From Candidatus Peregrinibacteria bacterium (GTDB lineage Bacteria; Patescibacteriota; Gracilibacteria; UBA1369; LOWO2-01-FULL-3): 64,000 bases of DNA. Each line of letters starts with the position of its first letter. Positions within the stretch are counted from its first letter, which is position 1. Below the pieces are notes generated by a model, which was not told the origin of the DNA, made no database searches, and saw only the letters and a list, made by a program, of their open reading frames with translations. Both the position numbers and the translations under genes were made by a program. Below are positions 23,648-32,086 of this stretch, piece after piece. Location of the stretch: NCBI GenBank assembly GCA_026395515.1, contig JAPLYN010000005.1, forward strand, positions 47,521 through 111,520, read 5' to 3'.

Positions 23648-26600
23648 TTAGGCAGCTTTCTTATGATCATCAGGTTTAGCATGAGCATCTACTTTTTCGG
23701 CATGCGCATCATGTGCGCCATGAGCAGCATCGTGAGGCTTAGCGTGTTCGTCTTTCTTTTCTTCATGACCTACTTTTACTTCAGCTCCATGTGGAGCATC
23801 GATCTTAATTCCAAGTGCCGTAGCGACCATATCAATTTGCTTCTTGTATTTAGCCAAATCAACAAATGGAGAATCCGGAACTTCAATCGCTTCCAAATCA
23901 GATTTAGGTTCATGAATTTTCATTAATTCTGCACGTTCTCCTGATTTCTTCTTATTTCTATCTTCATATTTAGTGTCTGCATATTTTACTTTGCCCCATT
24001 CGCCACTCACAGTACTTGTCACCGTTTCCGCAGTGCCTTTCATTACGCCACTAGCCTTTCCTTTGGCATAACCCATGATTCTCGCAGTGTCATTTTTCAC
24101 TGAATCTCTAATGCCTGGCAACGGAGTCCATTTATTAGCTCTGAATAAATTAATGAAACCAACTAATGGTTTTGCAGCTAAAAGTAGGGGATACTTTGCC
24201 GCTCTCACAGGTAGTAGGGCAGTTTGGAAACCTAGAGCCGTTCCGAGCTTAGTCGCGCCCCAGACGCCTTTACCAGCGATCTTGAGCGGTGCGAACACAC
24301 CGGCCGCAAGAGCCTTCTTTCCTACAAATGAACCAGCATCATGCGCTTTATCTTTCAACCATTGAGCATATGGTGAATTCCAATATTTAGCACCAACGCT
24401 ATCCGCGGAGAATTCCACATCTACTTCAGACTCTTTAGCTTCCTTTACTAGAGCTTCTAATTTGTGATCGTAAACTGCACCAGTAATTTTTCCAGATTTA
24501 AATTGATCATTCAAATCATCATATTTCATATTGAGAACATTCTTTTTATTTTCTCTCGCCTTTTTACCTTTTTCACCAACAGCCATTTCGGCATGAGCTT
24601 TCATAATAGGTCTTACTTTTTCCATCTGAGCCTTGAACGCATCATCTACAACTTTAGCAATTCCAGCATTATCCATATGAGTATCTACACCCAACTTTTT
24701 TGCCAAAAGAGCTCTCAATTTCTTTTCTAATTTAACTGACTGAATTGATTTCGTGCCATTATCAAAATCTTCAAAGGCCGCAAGTACAAAGGTACCTTTC
24801 TCATAATTTAATTTTCCAAAAGTAAATAATTTATCCATCTTTTCCCAACTTTCGAAATCCTCAGGTTTCAAGCCCTTAAATGGCTGATTAACTTTGTCTC
24901 CTTCCTTATATTTGAAATTCAGAAGTTTAGTTCTAAATCCAGCAAAGCTTGCCGCCTCTGACTTCTCAGCGGTTGCTCTCTGCGCCAAGCCTTCGTAACC
25001 TTCATCTGTCAGCAAAGTTGCCACGTCATCAGCAAGGATCATTGTCACAAGCTTATTGTGATCCATAGGTGAAAGATCTGGGAATTGCTCTGCAACTAGG
25101 GCGCCTATAATTTTACGTGCTGCCTGAGCGTCGCTAAGATCCTTTGATTTTTCGTTACCTTCCTTGGCAGCCTTCAAATCTTTCTCACTTTTCTTAACTT
25201 TTTCTTCCGCCACAGTAATGGCAGAATTAACATTAGTATTTAAGACTTTACGACTCTCCTCATCGCCAATTATTGGAAGTAAATACTCATTGTAAAATAC
25301 CGCTACATCTTTAACCTTAAAATCTTTGTGGTCTGGTTTTGTGAGTGCAGCAAATTTCTTTTCTATGTCATGAGCTAATCTTTCTTCAGCCTCTTTTTCA
25401 GTTTCCATTACAACTTTTCCTTCAGCATCTTTATTCTTCTTCTCTTGTGGCTTAGCACCAAGTTTAACTCCATGATGAGCAGACTTAACAAGTCTAGCTA
25501 CTAAGGGGCCCAAAGACTCGTATAGAGCCTTAGCCTTTTCTATTTTTCCACTTTCATCATTTAGTGCCTGCTGTTCATCTATTCCATAACCAGCTCCCTT
25601 CAAAGTTTTTTCAGCAGCACTAGAAATGCTTGAAAAGCCTCCGCTTAGAGTTTGATAATTTGATTTTAGTTTTCCAAGATCTTCAATTGAATTCACATTC
25701 AATCCATTGAAATAGTTTTTTAAAGATACAATTTCTTTCAATTTTGACACTTTTGTTGCTCCACCAAGGTCGAAGACTCCAAGACCTATAGCTTTTTCGC
25801 AGCCTCTAGCCAAGTCTAAAATATCAGTTCTAAAGGCCTTCAATGTATCTTTGAATTTTTCAAGTTGAGAAATAGCTACTGTAAGTTTTTTTAATTCTGA
25901 ACGACTATCAGTGAATTCACCCTCTTTTTTTTCTAATTCTCTCTCCAAATCCCTAATAGTTTCACGAACAGCCTCCTTCTGATACTCTTCTACCTTTGGA
26001 TCCGCACTTAATCTATTCAAATTAGCTTTTTCTTGCTGAATATTGCTAACAAGCAATGGTTTACCAGTCTTTTCGTAGTTATCAACTGTTCCTTTTAACA
26101 AATCAGCTTCAGATTTTTTATCAGCAAGTTTACTTTCAAAATCACCATCACCTGACAAAAGGTAACCAGTCAACAATCCATCAAGCTCCAAAAATTTATC
26201 CTGCACTTCTCCAAGTTTCTTCTCACCAAATAGTGTTTTTACCTCTTCCAGCTTACCTTTCTCTTCATTCTTAGCGTCCATTGCTGCCTTCTTTTCGCGC
26301 GCACTGGCAGCATCGACGCCAATCTTACTGGGATCATCGCTTCCAAGAAGTTCTTTGTATTTTTTATGGATGTTTTTAACATCATCTCCGCCAAAATATT
26401 TTTTATCCTCAACAAGATCAGCTTTTGTATGTTCAACGTGATGATGATGATCTTCTAGCTTTTTCATTTCATCAGAAGTTTTCTGAACACCAAATGCACG
26501 CTCCAAAATCTCTTTTAATTTAAGAGAAGGAGACTTAAAGTCCTTCAAACGTTTTGCTTCATCAGCATAGCTATTCAGAAATTTCTGAGCTTCTGCCAAT

Positions 26601-28033
26601 TCAGCGGTATTTGCGGATAATGATTTGGCAATATCAGCATAAATTTCAGCAATAAAAGGTTTATAAACAGTATTAATAAATGCTCTAATAAGAGCTGGAC
26701 GATCTTCCGCTGAATTGGCTTTCAAAGCAGCAAGCTGTGACAAGTATTTATCGCATTTGCCACCAATACCACTCACTAAACTTTCCAATTCTGGATTTTT
26801 TAATTTTTCAATTTCGAGCGCAGATTCATCAAGCTGACCAATCACTTTCTCAGTAATTTCCTGCTTTTTAGCTTCATTTTCTTGTTTACCAGCCTCAAAT
26901 TCAGATCCCTGTAAAGTATTATCCGCTAGTTCTCTATGTGTATCATAGTAGCTCGATAATAATGGTAAGGTTGATCTCAAAATACCCTCGGAGAAATTAA
27001 GACCCTCAACTTGTCTTCTTAGAATTTCATCTCCATACGCCTTTTTTGAATCAGGGTAAGATTTCTCAGCCTTAAGATAAGACCTAGAATTTATTTTCTT
27101 AAACAGAGGTTTTAATGTGTTTTCTAAAGTTAACAACCAAGTTTCATAATTAAAATCACCAGCAGTTAAAATAAGTTCAAGGGCATTGAGAGCGTTATCA
27201 ATTTCACTTATTTTTGAAGCATCAAAATTGTAAGCAGCAATAGTATCCCTGAATTCAGATAGCCCATTTCTTAAATTAGCAATTTTAGAAACATAGATAC
27301 CTTTATCAATTTGTTTATTAGACAGTTCATTTTGTAGCTCACCTTCATCGTCCTTAATAAATTTAATTCTGTCATCTACTTGATCATTATGCTCATCAAT
27401 TTCATCCAACTCATCCAAGTTTATATCAGTTCTACTTAAACCATTAGTAATATCATTGGCTTTAACCAAAGCAGCATTTTCAGGCTCTAGCTCAGCCTTT
27501 TTAGCTTCGTGTTTAGCTTTGTCTTCGGCCAATTTTACTATGTCAGCATTGTACTTTTCTCTCACTCCCTGACCAGCTGTAACGTCTTTTAATCTTCTTA
27601 CTACAGCCTGTAATTCGGATCTTCCTTTTAGACCAAGCTTTGGATCAACTTTGAATTTTAAAACTTTATCTAAAACCTTCATTAAATCGCCATTTTCATG
27701 TTCCAATTCTCCCTCAGCAATTACATCTTTTCCTTCATCATTTTTTACAATTTTTGGACCACGCTCCATCAAGAATCTTCCATATACGCTACGGAAAGCT
27801 TTCTTGAAAGCGCCTGGGCCTGTGCCGGATTTTTCTAAAGCCTTTTTGAAAATTTCCGCATGGCCTTTCATTGATGTGTCTATGGCCTCCTTAGTCTCCA
27901 CATCAATCAAATTTATCTCAACAGCCTTCGCTAAAACTTCTTCCGGTTTTGTATCCGCAATATCTTCCAAACTACTCAATTGTTTGGATTCAAAGTCTTC
28001 TTGGTCTTTGTCGAGTTTTCTGGCTACTCCCAT
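23648..28033 (-). CDS. Giant coiled-coil protein (1461 aa) with His-rich tail
   Basis: Mostly Lys/Glu/Ala/Leu-rich, with long coiled-coil stretches between about 160 and 1190. A Gly/Ala-rich hydrophobic region lies at about 1234-1294 (GKKALAAGVFAPLKIAGKGV...); it looks more like a membrane-associating region than a clean helix. The last 45 residues are rich in His, Asp, Ala and Lys (AHGAHDAHAEKVDAHAKP), plausibly a metal-binding tail. No signal peptide or enzymatic motif. It is the first gene of an operon with the 124-residue protein; its promoter overlaps that of trigger factor on the other strand. SMC and Rad50 are excluded because no Walker A or ABC signature is present. Confidence 0.82.
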   Translation of the reverse strand: MGVARKLDKDQEDFESKQLSSLEDIADTKPEEVLAKAVEINLIDVETKEAIDTSMKGHAEIFKKALEKSGTGPGAFKKAFRSVYGRFLMERGPKIVKNDEGKDVIAEGELEHENGDLMKVLDKVLKFKVDPKLGLKGRSELQAVVRRLKDVTAGQGVREKYNADIVKLAEDKAKHEAKKAELEPENAALVKANDITNGLSRTDINLDELDEIDEHNDQVDDRIKFIKDDEGELQNELSNKQIDKGIYVSKIANLRNGLSEFRDTIAAYNFDASKISEIDNALNALELILTAGDFNYETWLLTLENTLKPLFKKINSRSYLKAEKSYPDSKKAYGDEILRRQVEGLNFSEGILRSTLPLLSSYYDTHRELADNTLQGSEFEAGKQENEAKKQEITEKVIGQLDESALEIEKLKNPELESLVSGIGGKCDKYLSQLAALKANSAEDRPALIRAFINTVYKPFIAEIYADIAKSLSANTAELAEAQKFLNSYADEAKRLKDFKSPSLKLKEILERAFGVQKTSDEMKKLEDHHHHVEHTKADLVEDKKYFGGDDVKNIHKKYKELLGSDDPSKIGVDAASAREKKAAMDAKNEEKGKLEEVKTLFGEKKLGEVQDKFLELDGLLTGYLLSGDGDFESKLADKKSEADLLKGTVDNYEKTGKPLLVSNIQQEKANLNRLSADPKVEEYQKEAVRETIRDLERELEKKEGEFTDSRSELKKLTVAISQLEKFKDTLKAFRTDILDLARGCEKAIGLGVFDLGGATKVSKLKEIVSLKNYFNGLNVNSIEDLGKLKSNYQTLSGGFSSISSAAEKTLKGAGYGIDEQQALNDESGKIEKAKALYESLGPLVARLVKSAHHGVKLGAKPQEKKNKDAEGKVVMETEKEAEERLAHDIEKKFAALTKPDHKDFKVKDVAVFYNEYLLPIIGDEESRKVLNTNVNSAITVAEEKVKKSEKDLKAAKEGNEKSKDLSDAQAARKIIGALVAEQFPDLSPMDHNKLVTMILADDVATLLTDEGYEGLAQRATAEKSEAASFAGFRTKLLNFKYKEGDKVNQPFKGLKPEDFESWEKMDKLFTFGKLNYEKGTFVLAAFEDFDNGTKSIQSVKLEKKLRALLAKKLGVDTHMDNAGIAKVVDDAFKAQMEKVRPIMKAHAEMAVGEKGKKARENKKNVLNMKYDDLNDQFKSGKITGAVYDHKLEALVKEAKESEVDVEFSADSVGAKYWNSPYAQWLKDKAHDAGSFVGKKALAAGVFAPLKIAGKGVWGATKLGTALGFQTALLPVRAAKYPLLLAAKPLVGFINLFRANKWTPLPGIRDSVKNDTARIMGYAKGKASGVMKGTAETVTSTVSGEWGKVKYADTKYEDRNKKKSGERAELMKIHEPKSDLEAIEVPDSPFVDLAKYKKQIDMVATALGIKIDAPHGAEVKVGHEEKKDEHAKPHDAAHGAHDAHAEKVDAHAKPDDHKKAA

Positions 28034-28055
28034 AAATATATTATTTTATCTGGAT

Positions 28056-28084
28056 ATTCTATCACAAATAGGGCTTAAAAACAA
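28056..28084 (-). promoter_or_regulatory. Promoter of the 1461/124-residue operon
   Basis: TTGTTT (28079-28084), a 17 bp spacer and TAGAAT (28056-28061) on the minus strand. Confidence 0.6.
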
Positions 28085-28113
28085 TTGCCAAAAGGGTTTC
28101 TGGCCTGTAAAAT
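28085..28113 (+). promoter_or_regulatory. Promoter of the trigger factor gene
   Basis: TTGCCA (28085-28090), a 17 bp spacer and TAAAAT (28108-28113). Its -35 directly abuts that of the divergent giant-protein operon. The mRNA leader would be about 85 nt. Confidence 0.6.
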
Positions 28114-28204
28114 CCTCGCAGTTCGAGTGTTACAAGATACTACAAAACTCAAAATAAGCAAGACACAAACCATCAATAAACCTCTACACATAACCACAAC
28201 CCCC

Positions 28205-29482
28205 ATGGACTACAAGATCAAGAAATTGCCAAAATCTTTGGTAGAAATCACTGTTACAATCACTGCCGAGGAAATGCCGAAATATGTGAAGAAGGCGACA
28301 GAAGAAATTGCTAAAGACATTGAGATCAAAGGTTTCCGTAAGGGTCATGTGCCTCCACACGTTCTCGACCAGCACATTGATAAAAAATTTATCACAGCTC
28401 ACGCTGAAGAATTAGCTGTTCGCGAAACATATTCTGAAGTTGCTACAAAAGAAGGTCTTTTCGTTGTAACTCGCCCAGAAGTGAAAATTGAAAAGGAAGA
28501 ACCACTTACTTACGTAGCTACTGTAGCCGTAATGCCGGAAGTAGCAATTAAAGATCACAAATCTATCAAAGTTAAAAAAGAGAAAGTAGAAGTAACTCCA
28601 AAAGAAGTAGAAGAGGTGATTGACGATCTCAAAAAGCACAACACTATTTTCCGTGATGCAGAAAAAGAAATTAAAAACGGCGATAGAGCAGAAATCGACT
28701 TCGAAGGTTTCGACGAAGAAGGTAAATCCGTAGAAAACACTAAGAGCACAAATCATCCATTAATCGTAGGTGAGGGGACTCTTATTCCTGGTTTTGAAGA
28801 AAATCTTATCGGTCTAAAGAAAGAGGACAAAAAAGAATTCGACATCATTTTCCCTGAAGATTATCACAAAAAAGATTTCCAGAAGAAAAAGATGAAATTT
28901 AAGATCGAAGTGAAAAGAGTGGAAGAACCAATCGCTCCTGAATTGGACGAAGCTCTTATCGAAAAAGCTACAGGCAAGAAACACTCAGTAGATGAATTCA
29001 AAAAAGAACTCGAATTAAACATTCGCAATAAAAAAGAAGACGAAGCAAAAGTAAAACAAGAAAACGAATACATCGAAAAAGTAGTCAAAGCTATGGAAGC
29101 AGAAATTCCAGAGGCAATGATTGAGGAAGAAGCTCACTTCATGTTAGATGAAATTAAAGAGGAAGTTCAATCTAAGGGAATTGAATTCCATAAATTTCTC
29201 GAACAGGCGAAAACTTCTGAAGAAGATATTCTCAAGAAATACACTCCAGAGGCAGAGAAACGCGTAAAGATCCGTCTCGCTCTTCAATTCCTTCTCAAAG
29301 CAGAAGAAATCAAAGTAGGCGACGATGACTTACAAGCTGAATTAGACAAAATCAAATCAATGTATCCAGAAGATGAACACAAGAAAATCGAAAGCGACTT
29401 TGCGAGCGGTAGACTATCTACTCAAATCGCAAACAGAATGGCTATCAGAAAGCTATTCGACAAAGTTTTGAAAGAAGAATAA
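28205..29482 (+). CDS. tig: Trigger factor (ribosome-associated chaperone, peptidyl-prolyl isomerase)
   Basis: The ATG at 28205 is chosen because the product then starts MDYKIKKLPKSLVEIT, as is usual for trigger factor; the frame is open further upstream, but that part is not conserved-looking. The product is 425 residues. The N-domain has the ribosome-docking signature GFRKGHVP; residues about 155-245 are the FKBP-type domain (NGDRAEIDFEGF ... GEGTLIPGFEENL); the remainder is the helical chaperone arms. It binds nascent chains at the exit tunnel. It is a single gene, divergent from the giant-protein operon. Confidence 0.95.
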   Translation: MDYKIKKLPKSLVEITVTITAEEMPKYVKKATEEIAKDIEIKGFRKGHVPPHVLDQHIDKKFITAHAEELAVRETYSEVATKEGLFVVTRPEVKIEKEEPLTYVATVAVMPEVAIKDHKSIKVKKEKVEVTPKEVEEVIDDLKKHNTIFRDAEKEIKNGDRAEIDFEGFDEEGKSVENTKSTNHPLIVGEGTLIPGFEENLIGLKKEDKKEFDIIFPEDYHKKDFQKKKMKFKIEVKRVEEPIAPELDEALIEKATGKKHSVDEFKKELELNIRNKKEDEAKVKQENEYIEKVVKAMEAEIPEAMIEEEAHFMLDEIKEEVQSKGIEFHKFLEQAKTSEEDILKKYTPEAEKRVKIRLALQFLLKAEEIKVGDDDLQAELDKIKSMYPEDEHKKIESDFASGRLSTQIANRMAIRKLFDKVLKEE

Positions 29483-29490
29483 GGACGAAA

Positions 29491-29724
29491 TCAAAATCCA
29501 TCATCAGTTCTACTGCCCATGAACGCTAACAGCGACATGGCATAGAAGAATCCAGTAATCGCTCCAAGAAGGGCGATTATTAGGATTATAAAGAAAGGTT
29601 TTAAAGCGTCAGCACTAGTAAATAGTAGTAAAAAGTAACGAGTGCTAGCTCCGATATTCTCAAAAGCTAAAATTAAAATTGCGAAAGTGGCTAGTATAGA
29701 TATCGCTAAATAAAAATTTTTCAT
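29491..29724 (-). CDS. Small two-helix membrane protein, LapA-like (copy 2)
   Basis: A 77-residue protein. Two hydrophobic helices (about 3-22 and 42-66) are separated by a short loop. The pattern F-E-N after the first helix and a Gly-containing second helix (ALLGAITGFFYAMSL) fit LapA/DUF1049-type membrane proteins. It is a paralogue of the gene 25 bp upstream (same length, FYxxxS start, AFENI), so the pair arose by tandem duplication. Role unknown; in proteobacteria LapA helps in LPS assembly, but no LPS is expected here. Confidence 0.7.
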   Translation of the reverse strand: MKNFYLAISILATFAILILAFENIGASTRYFLLLFTSADALKPFFIILIIALLGAITGFFYAMSLLAFMGSRTDDGF

Positions 29725-29749
29725 AGGAATTATTTAAACATTCTGAGGC

Positions 29750-29986
29750 TTACATTGTGTCTTCAGGAATTTCTTTTTTACCTGGCTTCAAGACATAGAG
29801 AGTAGCGAAAAAACCAGCTATAAAGCCAATAAGTGCGATTCCAATTACGATAAAAAATATATTTGTTCCGTCCATGGAAGCAAAAAAGAAAGCAGACTTA
29901 GTTATAGTAGAATTAATATTCTCAAACGCGATAATGAGAATTATTATGGTAAAAAAGAATGATGCTCCAAAATAAAAACCTTTCAT
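29750..29986 (-). CDS. Small two-helix membrane protein, LapA-like (copy 1)
   Basis: A 78-residue protein: MKGFYFGASFFFTIIILIIA and then FENIN, a short polar loop, and a second helix IVIGIALIGFIAGFFATLYVL followed by a charged tail. It has the same layout as the next gene on this strand. The promoter TTGATA-17-TATGAT lies at 30014-30042. The two small proteins are probably made together and may hetero-oligomerise (inference). Confidence 0.7.
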   Translation of the reverse strand: MKGFYFGASFFFTIIILIIAFENINSTITKSAFFFASMDGTNIFFIVIGIALIGFIAGFFATLYVLKPGKKEIPEDTM

Positions 29987-30013
29987 GAAATGATGGTAAA
30001 CACTACTGACGAC

Positions 30014-30042
30014 ATCATAGAATGTTCCTCAATATTTATCAA
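30014..30042 (-). promoter_or_regulatory. Promoter of the LapA-like pair
   Basis: TTGATA (30037-30042), a 17 bp spacer and TATGAT (30014-30019), minus strand. Confidence 0.6.
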
Positions 30043-30078
30043 GAATTATTTCACTGAACAACAATTTGTAACAAAAAC

Positions 30079-30107
30079 TTGCCAAGCGTATACAATTTGT
30101 ATACATT
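30079..30107 (+). promoter_or_regulatory. Promoter with palindromic operator for the winged-helix regulator
   Basis: TTGCCA (30079-30084), a 17 bp spacer and TACATT (30102-30107). The palindrome GTATAC-AATTT-GTATAC (30088-30104) fills the spacer and enters the -10, so a bound protein would block RNA polymerase. The next gene encodes a DNA-binding protein, so autoregulation is the simplest reading. Confidence 0.65.
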
Positions 30108-30135
30108 ACCTCTGGGCACGAACTAAAACTAGGGC

Positions 30136-30714
30136 ATGTTAAAAAGACTTTTTACGTCCAATACGCGTATCAAGCTAATGACAGTTTTCTTAATGAATCC
30201 TGCAGAGGAATATTTTATTAGAGAATTGACTCGTAAACTTGATGAACAAATTAATTCAATTCGTCGTGAGTTGGATAATCTGAAACGTGTGGGACTACTC
30301 AAAACCCGTACAAAAAACCGAAAAAAGTATTACTACGTTAATACTAGTTTCATTATATATGAGGAATTAAAGAGTATTATCATTAAAGCAGTCTCTTCTA
30401 ACGAGAACCTTATTAAAGATATCCAGAAGATGGGTGAGGTGATTGTTTTGGCTTTATCTGGTCAATTCGTTGAAAGACCTACTACTAGTGTAGATATGCT
30501 TATCGTAGGTAATGTGGATAGAGAAAGACTGACTCAATACATCAATAATGAGCTTAGAACTAAGAGACCAATCAAGTTTACAGTGATGAATGAGGAAGAT
30601 TATCGCTATAGAGTAAGCTGCAAAGACAAATTCGTATCTGATCTGATGAACGATGAAGATAATCAGATTGCGATCAACAAAATGACATTGGCAGATATAG
30701 ATGTCCGTTTGTAA
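30136..30714 (+). CDS. Winged-helix transcriptional regulator with a nucleotidyltransferase-like C-domain
   Basis: A 192-residue protein. Residues 1-75 are an ArsR/MarR-like winged helix (YFIRELTRKLDEQINSIRRELDNLKRVGLLKTR, then a basic wing TKNRKKYYYVN). Residues 90-190 resemble a minimal nucleotidyltransferase fold of the kind fused to wHTH domains in many small genomes (a strand and then a segment TTSVDMLIVG), but the classic GS...D-x-D catalytic pair is not intact, so it is probably a sensor rather than an enzyme. It is preceded by a palindrome in its own promoter, suggesting self-repression. It lies alone between lapA-like genes and rplS. Confidence 0.75.
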   Translation: MLKRLFTSNTRIKLMTVFLMNPAEEYFIRELTRKLDEQINSIRRELDNLKRVGLLKTRTKNRKKYYYVNTSFIIYEELKSIIIKAVSSNENLIKDIQKMGEVIVLALSGQFVERPTTSVDMLIVGNVDRERLTQYINNELRTKRPIKFTVMNEEDYRYRVSCKDKFVSDLMNDEDNQIAINKMTLADIDVRL

Positions 30715-30737
30715 TCTATAAGAAGCCGAAAATTCAC

Positions 30738-30766
30738 TTGCCAAATAACCTGAGCTTATATATATT
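30738..30766 (+). promoter_or_regulatory. Promoter of rplS
   Basis: TTGCCA (30738-30743), a 17 bp spacer and TATATT (30761-30766); start near 30773, leaving an 80-nt leader. Confidence 0.7.
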
Positions 30767-30772
30767 GCTCGA

Positions 30773-30855
30773 GCTAGCAGACACAAGCGAAGCGCAGTGT
30801 CAGATAAGCAAAAAGTTTTGACCAAGGTCAAAACACCATATCCCAAATACATCAT
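30773..30855 (+). promoter_or_regulatory. Structured leader of rplS mRNA
   Basis: The leader has two hairpins: GACAC ... GTGTC (30780-30801) and GTTTTGACC-AA-GGTCAAAAC (30815-30834), the latter perfect over 9 bp and ending 21 nt before the start codon. Many bacteria control rplS through a leader bound by L19. This could be such a site, or a transcription attenuator; the sequence does not tell which. Confidence 0.45.
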
Positions 30856-31302
30856 ATGACATTATTACAAGACGTACAAAGATTAGCGATGAAGAAGAAG
30901 GTTCCAGAAATTAAACCTGGATATACTGTTGCAGTTCACCAGAAGATTAAAGAAGGTGAGAAGGAACGTGTTCAGATTTTCGAAGGACTTGTTATCGCTG
31001 TAGGAAGCGGACATGGTGCTGATAAAACTTTTACAGTTCGTAAAGTAGTTGAAGGTATTGGTGTTGAAAGAATTTTCCCTCTTTATTCTCCAAGAATCGA
31101 AAAGATTCAGGTGAAGAAAGAAGGTAAAGTACGTCGCGCTAGACTTTACTACATGACTAATAGATTCGGTAAGTCTGCAAGACTTAAAGAGACTTTTGTT
31201 AGCGAAAACGAAATGGAGAAAGAAGTTATCGCTCTAGCTGAAAAAGTTGCAAAAGAAGAAGCTAAGAAAGCTGCAGAAGAAGGCACAACAGCAGAGGCTT
31301 AG
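30856..31302 (+). CDS. rplS: 50S ribosomal protein L19
   Basis: A 148-residue protein. The core (about residues 12-115) carries the conserved [28 protein letters not shown] and the [17 protein letters not shown] segment. The last 30 residues are an Ala/Glu/Lys-rich extension not found in the typical 115-residue protein. L19 sits at the 30S-50S interface. It is not linked to trmD or rpsP here. A structured leader precedes and a terminator follows. Confidence 0.97.
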   Translation: MTLLQDVQRLAMKKKVPEIKPGYTVAVHQKIKEGEKERVQIFEGLVIAVGSGHGADKTFTVRKVVEGIGVERIFPLYSPRIEKIQVKKEGKVRRARLYYMTNRFGKSARLKETFVSENEMEKEVIALAEKVAKEEAKKAAEEGTTAEA

Positions 31303-31325
31303 TAAGAGAAATTACAATAAAATCT

Positions 31326-31356
31326 GAAACCGATCTCACAAGGGTCGGTTTTTTGT
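31326..31356 (+). terminator. Rho-independent terminator of rplS
   Basis: AACCGATC ... GGTCGGTT stem followed by TTTTTT. Confidence 0.85.
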
Positions 31357-31390
31357 TTATTAACCGAACTACAAATCCATGTAAAAAATC

Positions 31391-31420
31391 ATAGCACCAC
31401 GCTATCAATTTCTATATAAG
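31391..31420 (+). repeat. Copy 1 of a dispersed 30 bp motif with a TAGC...GCTA palindrome
   Basis: ATAGCAC...GCTA and then CAATTTCTA; 24 of 30 positions match the copy at 56,737-56,766. It lies in the short gap before rnhB, so it may be an operator or part of a promoter. Confidence 0.4.
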
Positions 31421-31456
31421 TTTGTGCAAATTGAAGTTTAATGGCAAGCTTCATTT

Positions 31457-32086
31457 ATGCCCTCTAAACCTCACAAATTTTTCCCTCTAGAATCTCGGCT
31501 TAAAAAGCAGGGTTTTAATCTGATTGCAGGTATGGATGAAGTGGGTCGTGGGCCTCTCGCCGGACCGGTAGTTTCGGCTGCAGTAATTCTGAAAGATAAG
31601 GCCAAACTTCCTGGATTAAACGACAGCAAGAAACTTTCCGCCAAAGAACGCGTCAGGCTTTTCAATCTAATTCTAGATAACTGCCTCGATTACTCTATTG
31701 CCGCTGTTTCTCATGAATTAGTAGATAAGTGCAATGTTCTTCACGCCACACGTCTTGCCAACGACCTCTGCATCTCAGAATTAAGACATAAGCCTGACAT
31801 TGCCGTGATCGACGGTCACGACAGCCAAATCCTCGATATTCCCTTTATTACGGTAGTTAAAGGCGATTTCCATATACGTTCCATCGCCGCAGCGTCCATT
31901 CTCGCCAAGGTCGTGAGAGATGCCATTATGTATCGTTACGCCGAGGAATTTCCAGAGTATGGCTTCGAGAAACATGTGGGCTATGGCACACGATTGCACC
32001 GATCCTGCTTAGCAAAACACGGAATTTGTGCTATTCATAGAAAGTCATTTCAATTATTGAAACATGAAGATAGTAATATGTGGTAA
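31457..32086 (+). CDS. rnhB: Ribonuclease HII
   Basis: A 209-residue protein. It removes RNA primers and single ribonucleotides from DNA. The active-site motif GMDEVGRGPLAGPVV holds the first Asp-Glu pair, VIDGHD gives the third acidic residue, and SIAAASILAKVVRD is the usual substrate-binding segment. Length is typical. Its last 23 bp overlap the start of the pyruvyl transferase gene, so the two are translationally coupled. Confidence 0.96.
   Translation: MPSKPHKFFPLESRLKKQGFNLIAGMDEVGRGPLAGPVVSAAVILKDKAKLPGLNDSKKLSAKERVRLFNLILDNCLDYSIAAVSHELVDKCNVLHATRLANDLCISELRHKPDIAVIDGHDSQILDIPFITVVKGDFHIRSIAAASILAKVVRDAIMYRYAEEFPEYGFEKHVGYGTRLHRSCLAKHGICAIHRKSFQLLKHEDSNMW

Noticed and set aside
23648..28033. 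SMC/Rad50-type ATPase
   Set aside because: Long coiled coils, but no Walker A, ABC signature or hinge motif.
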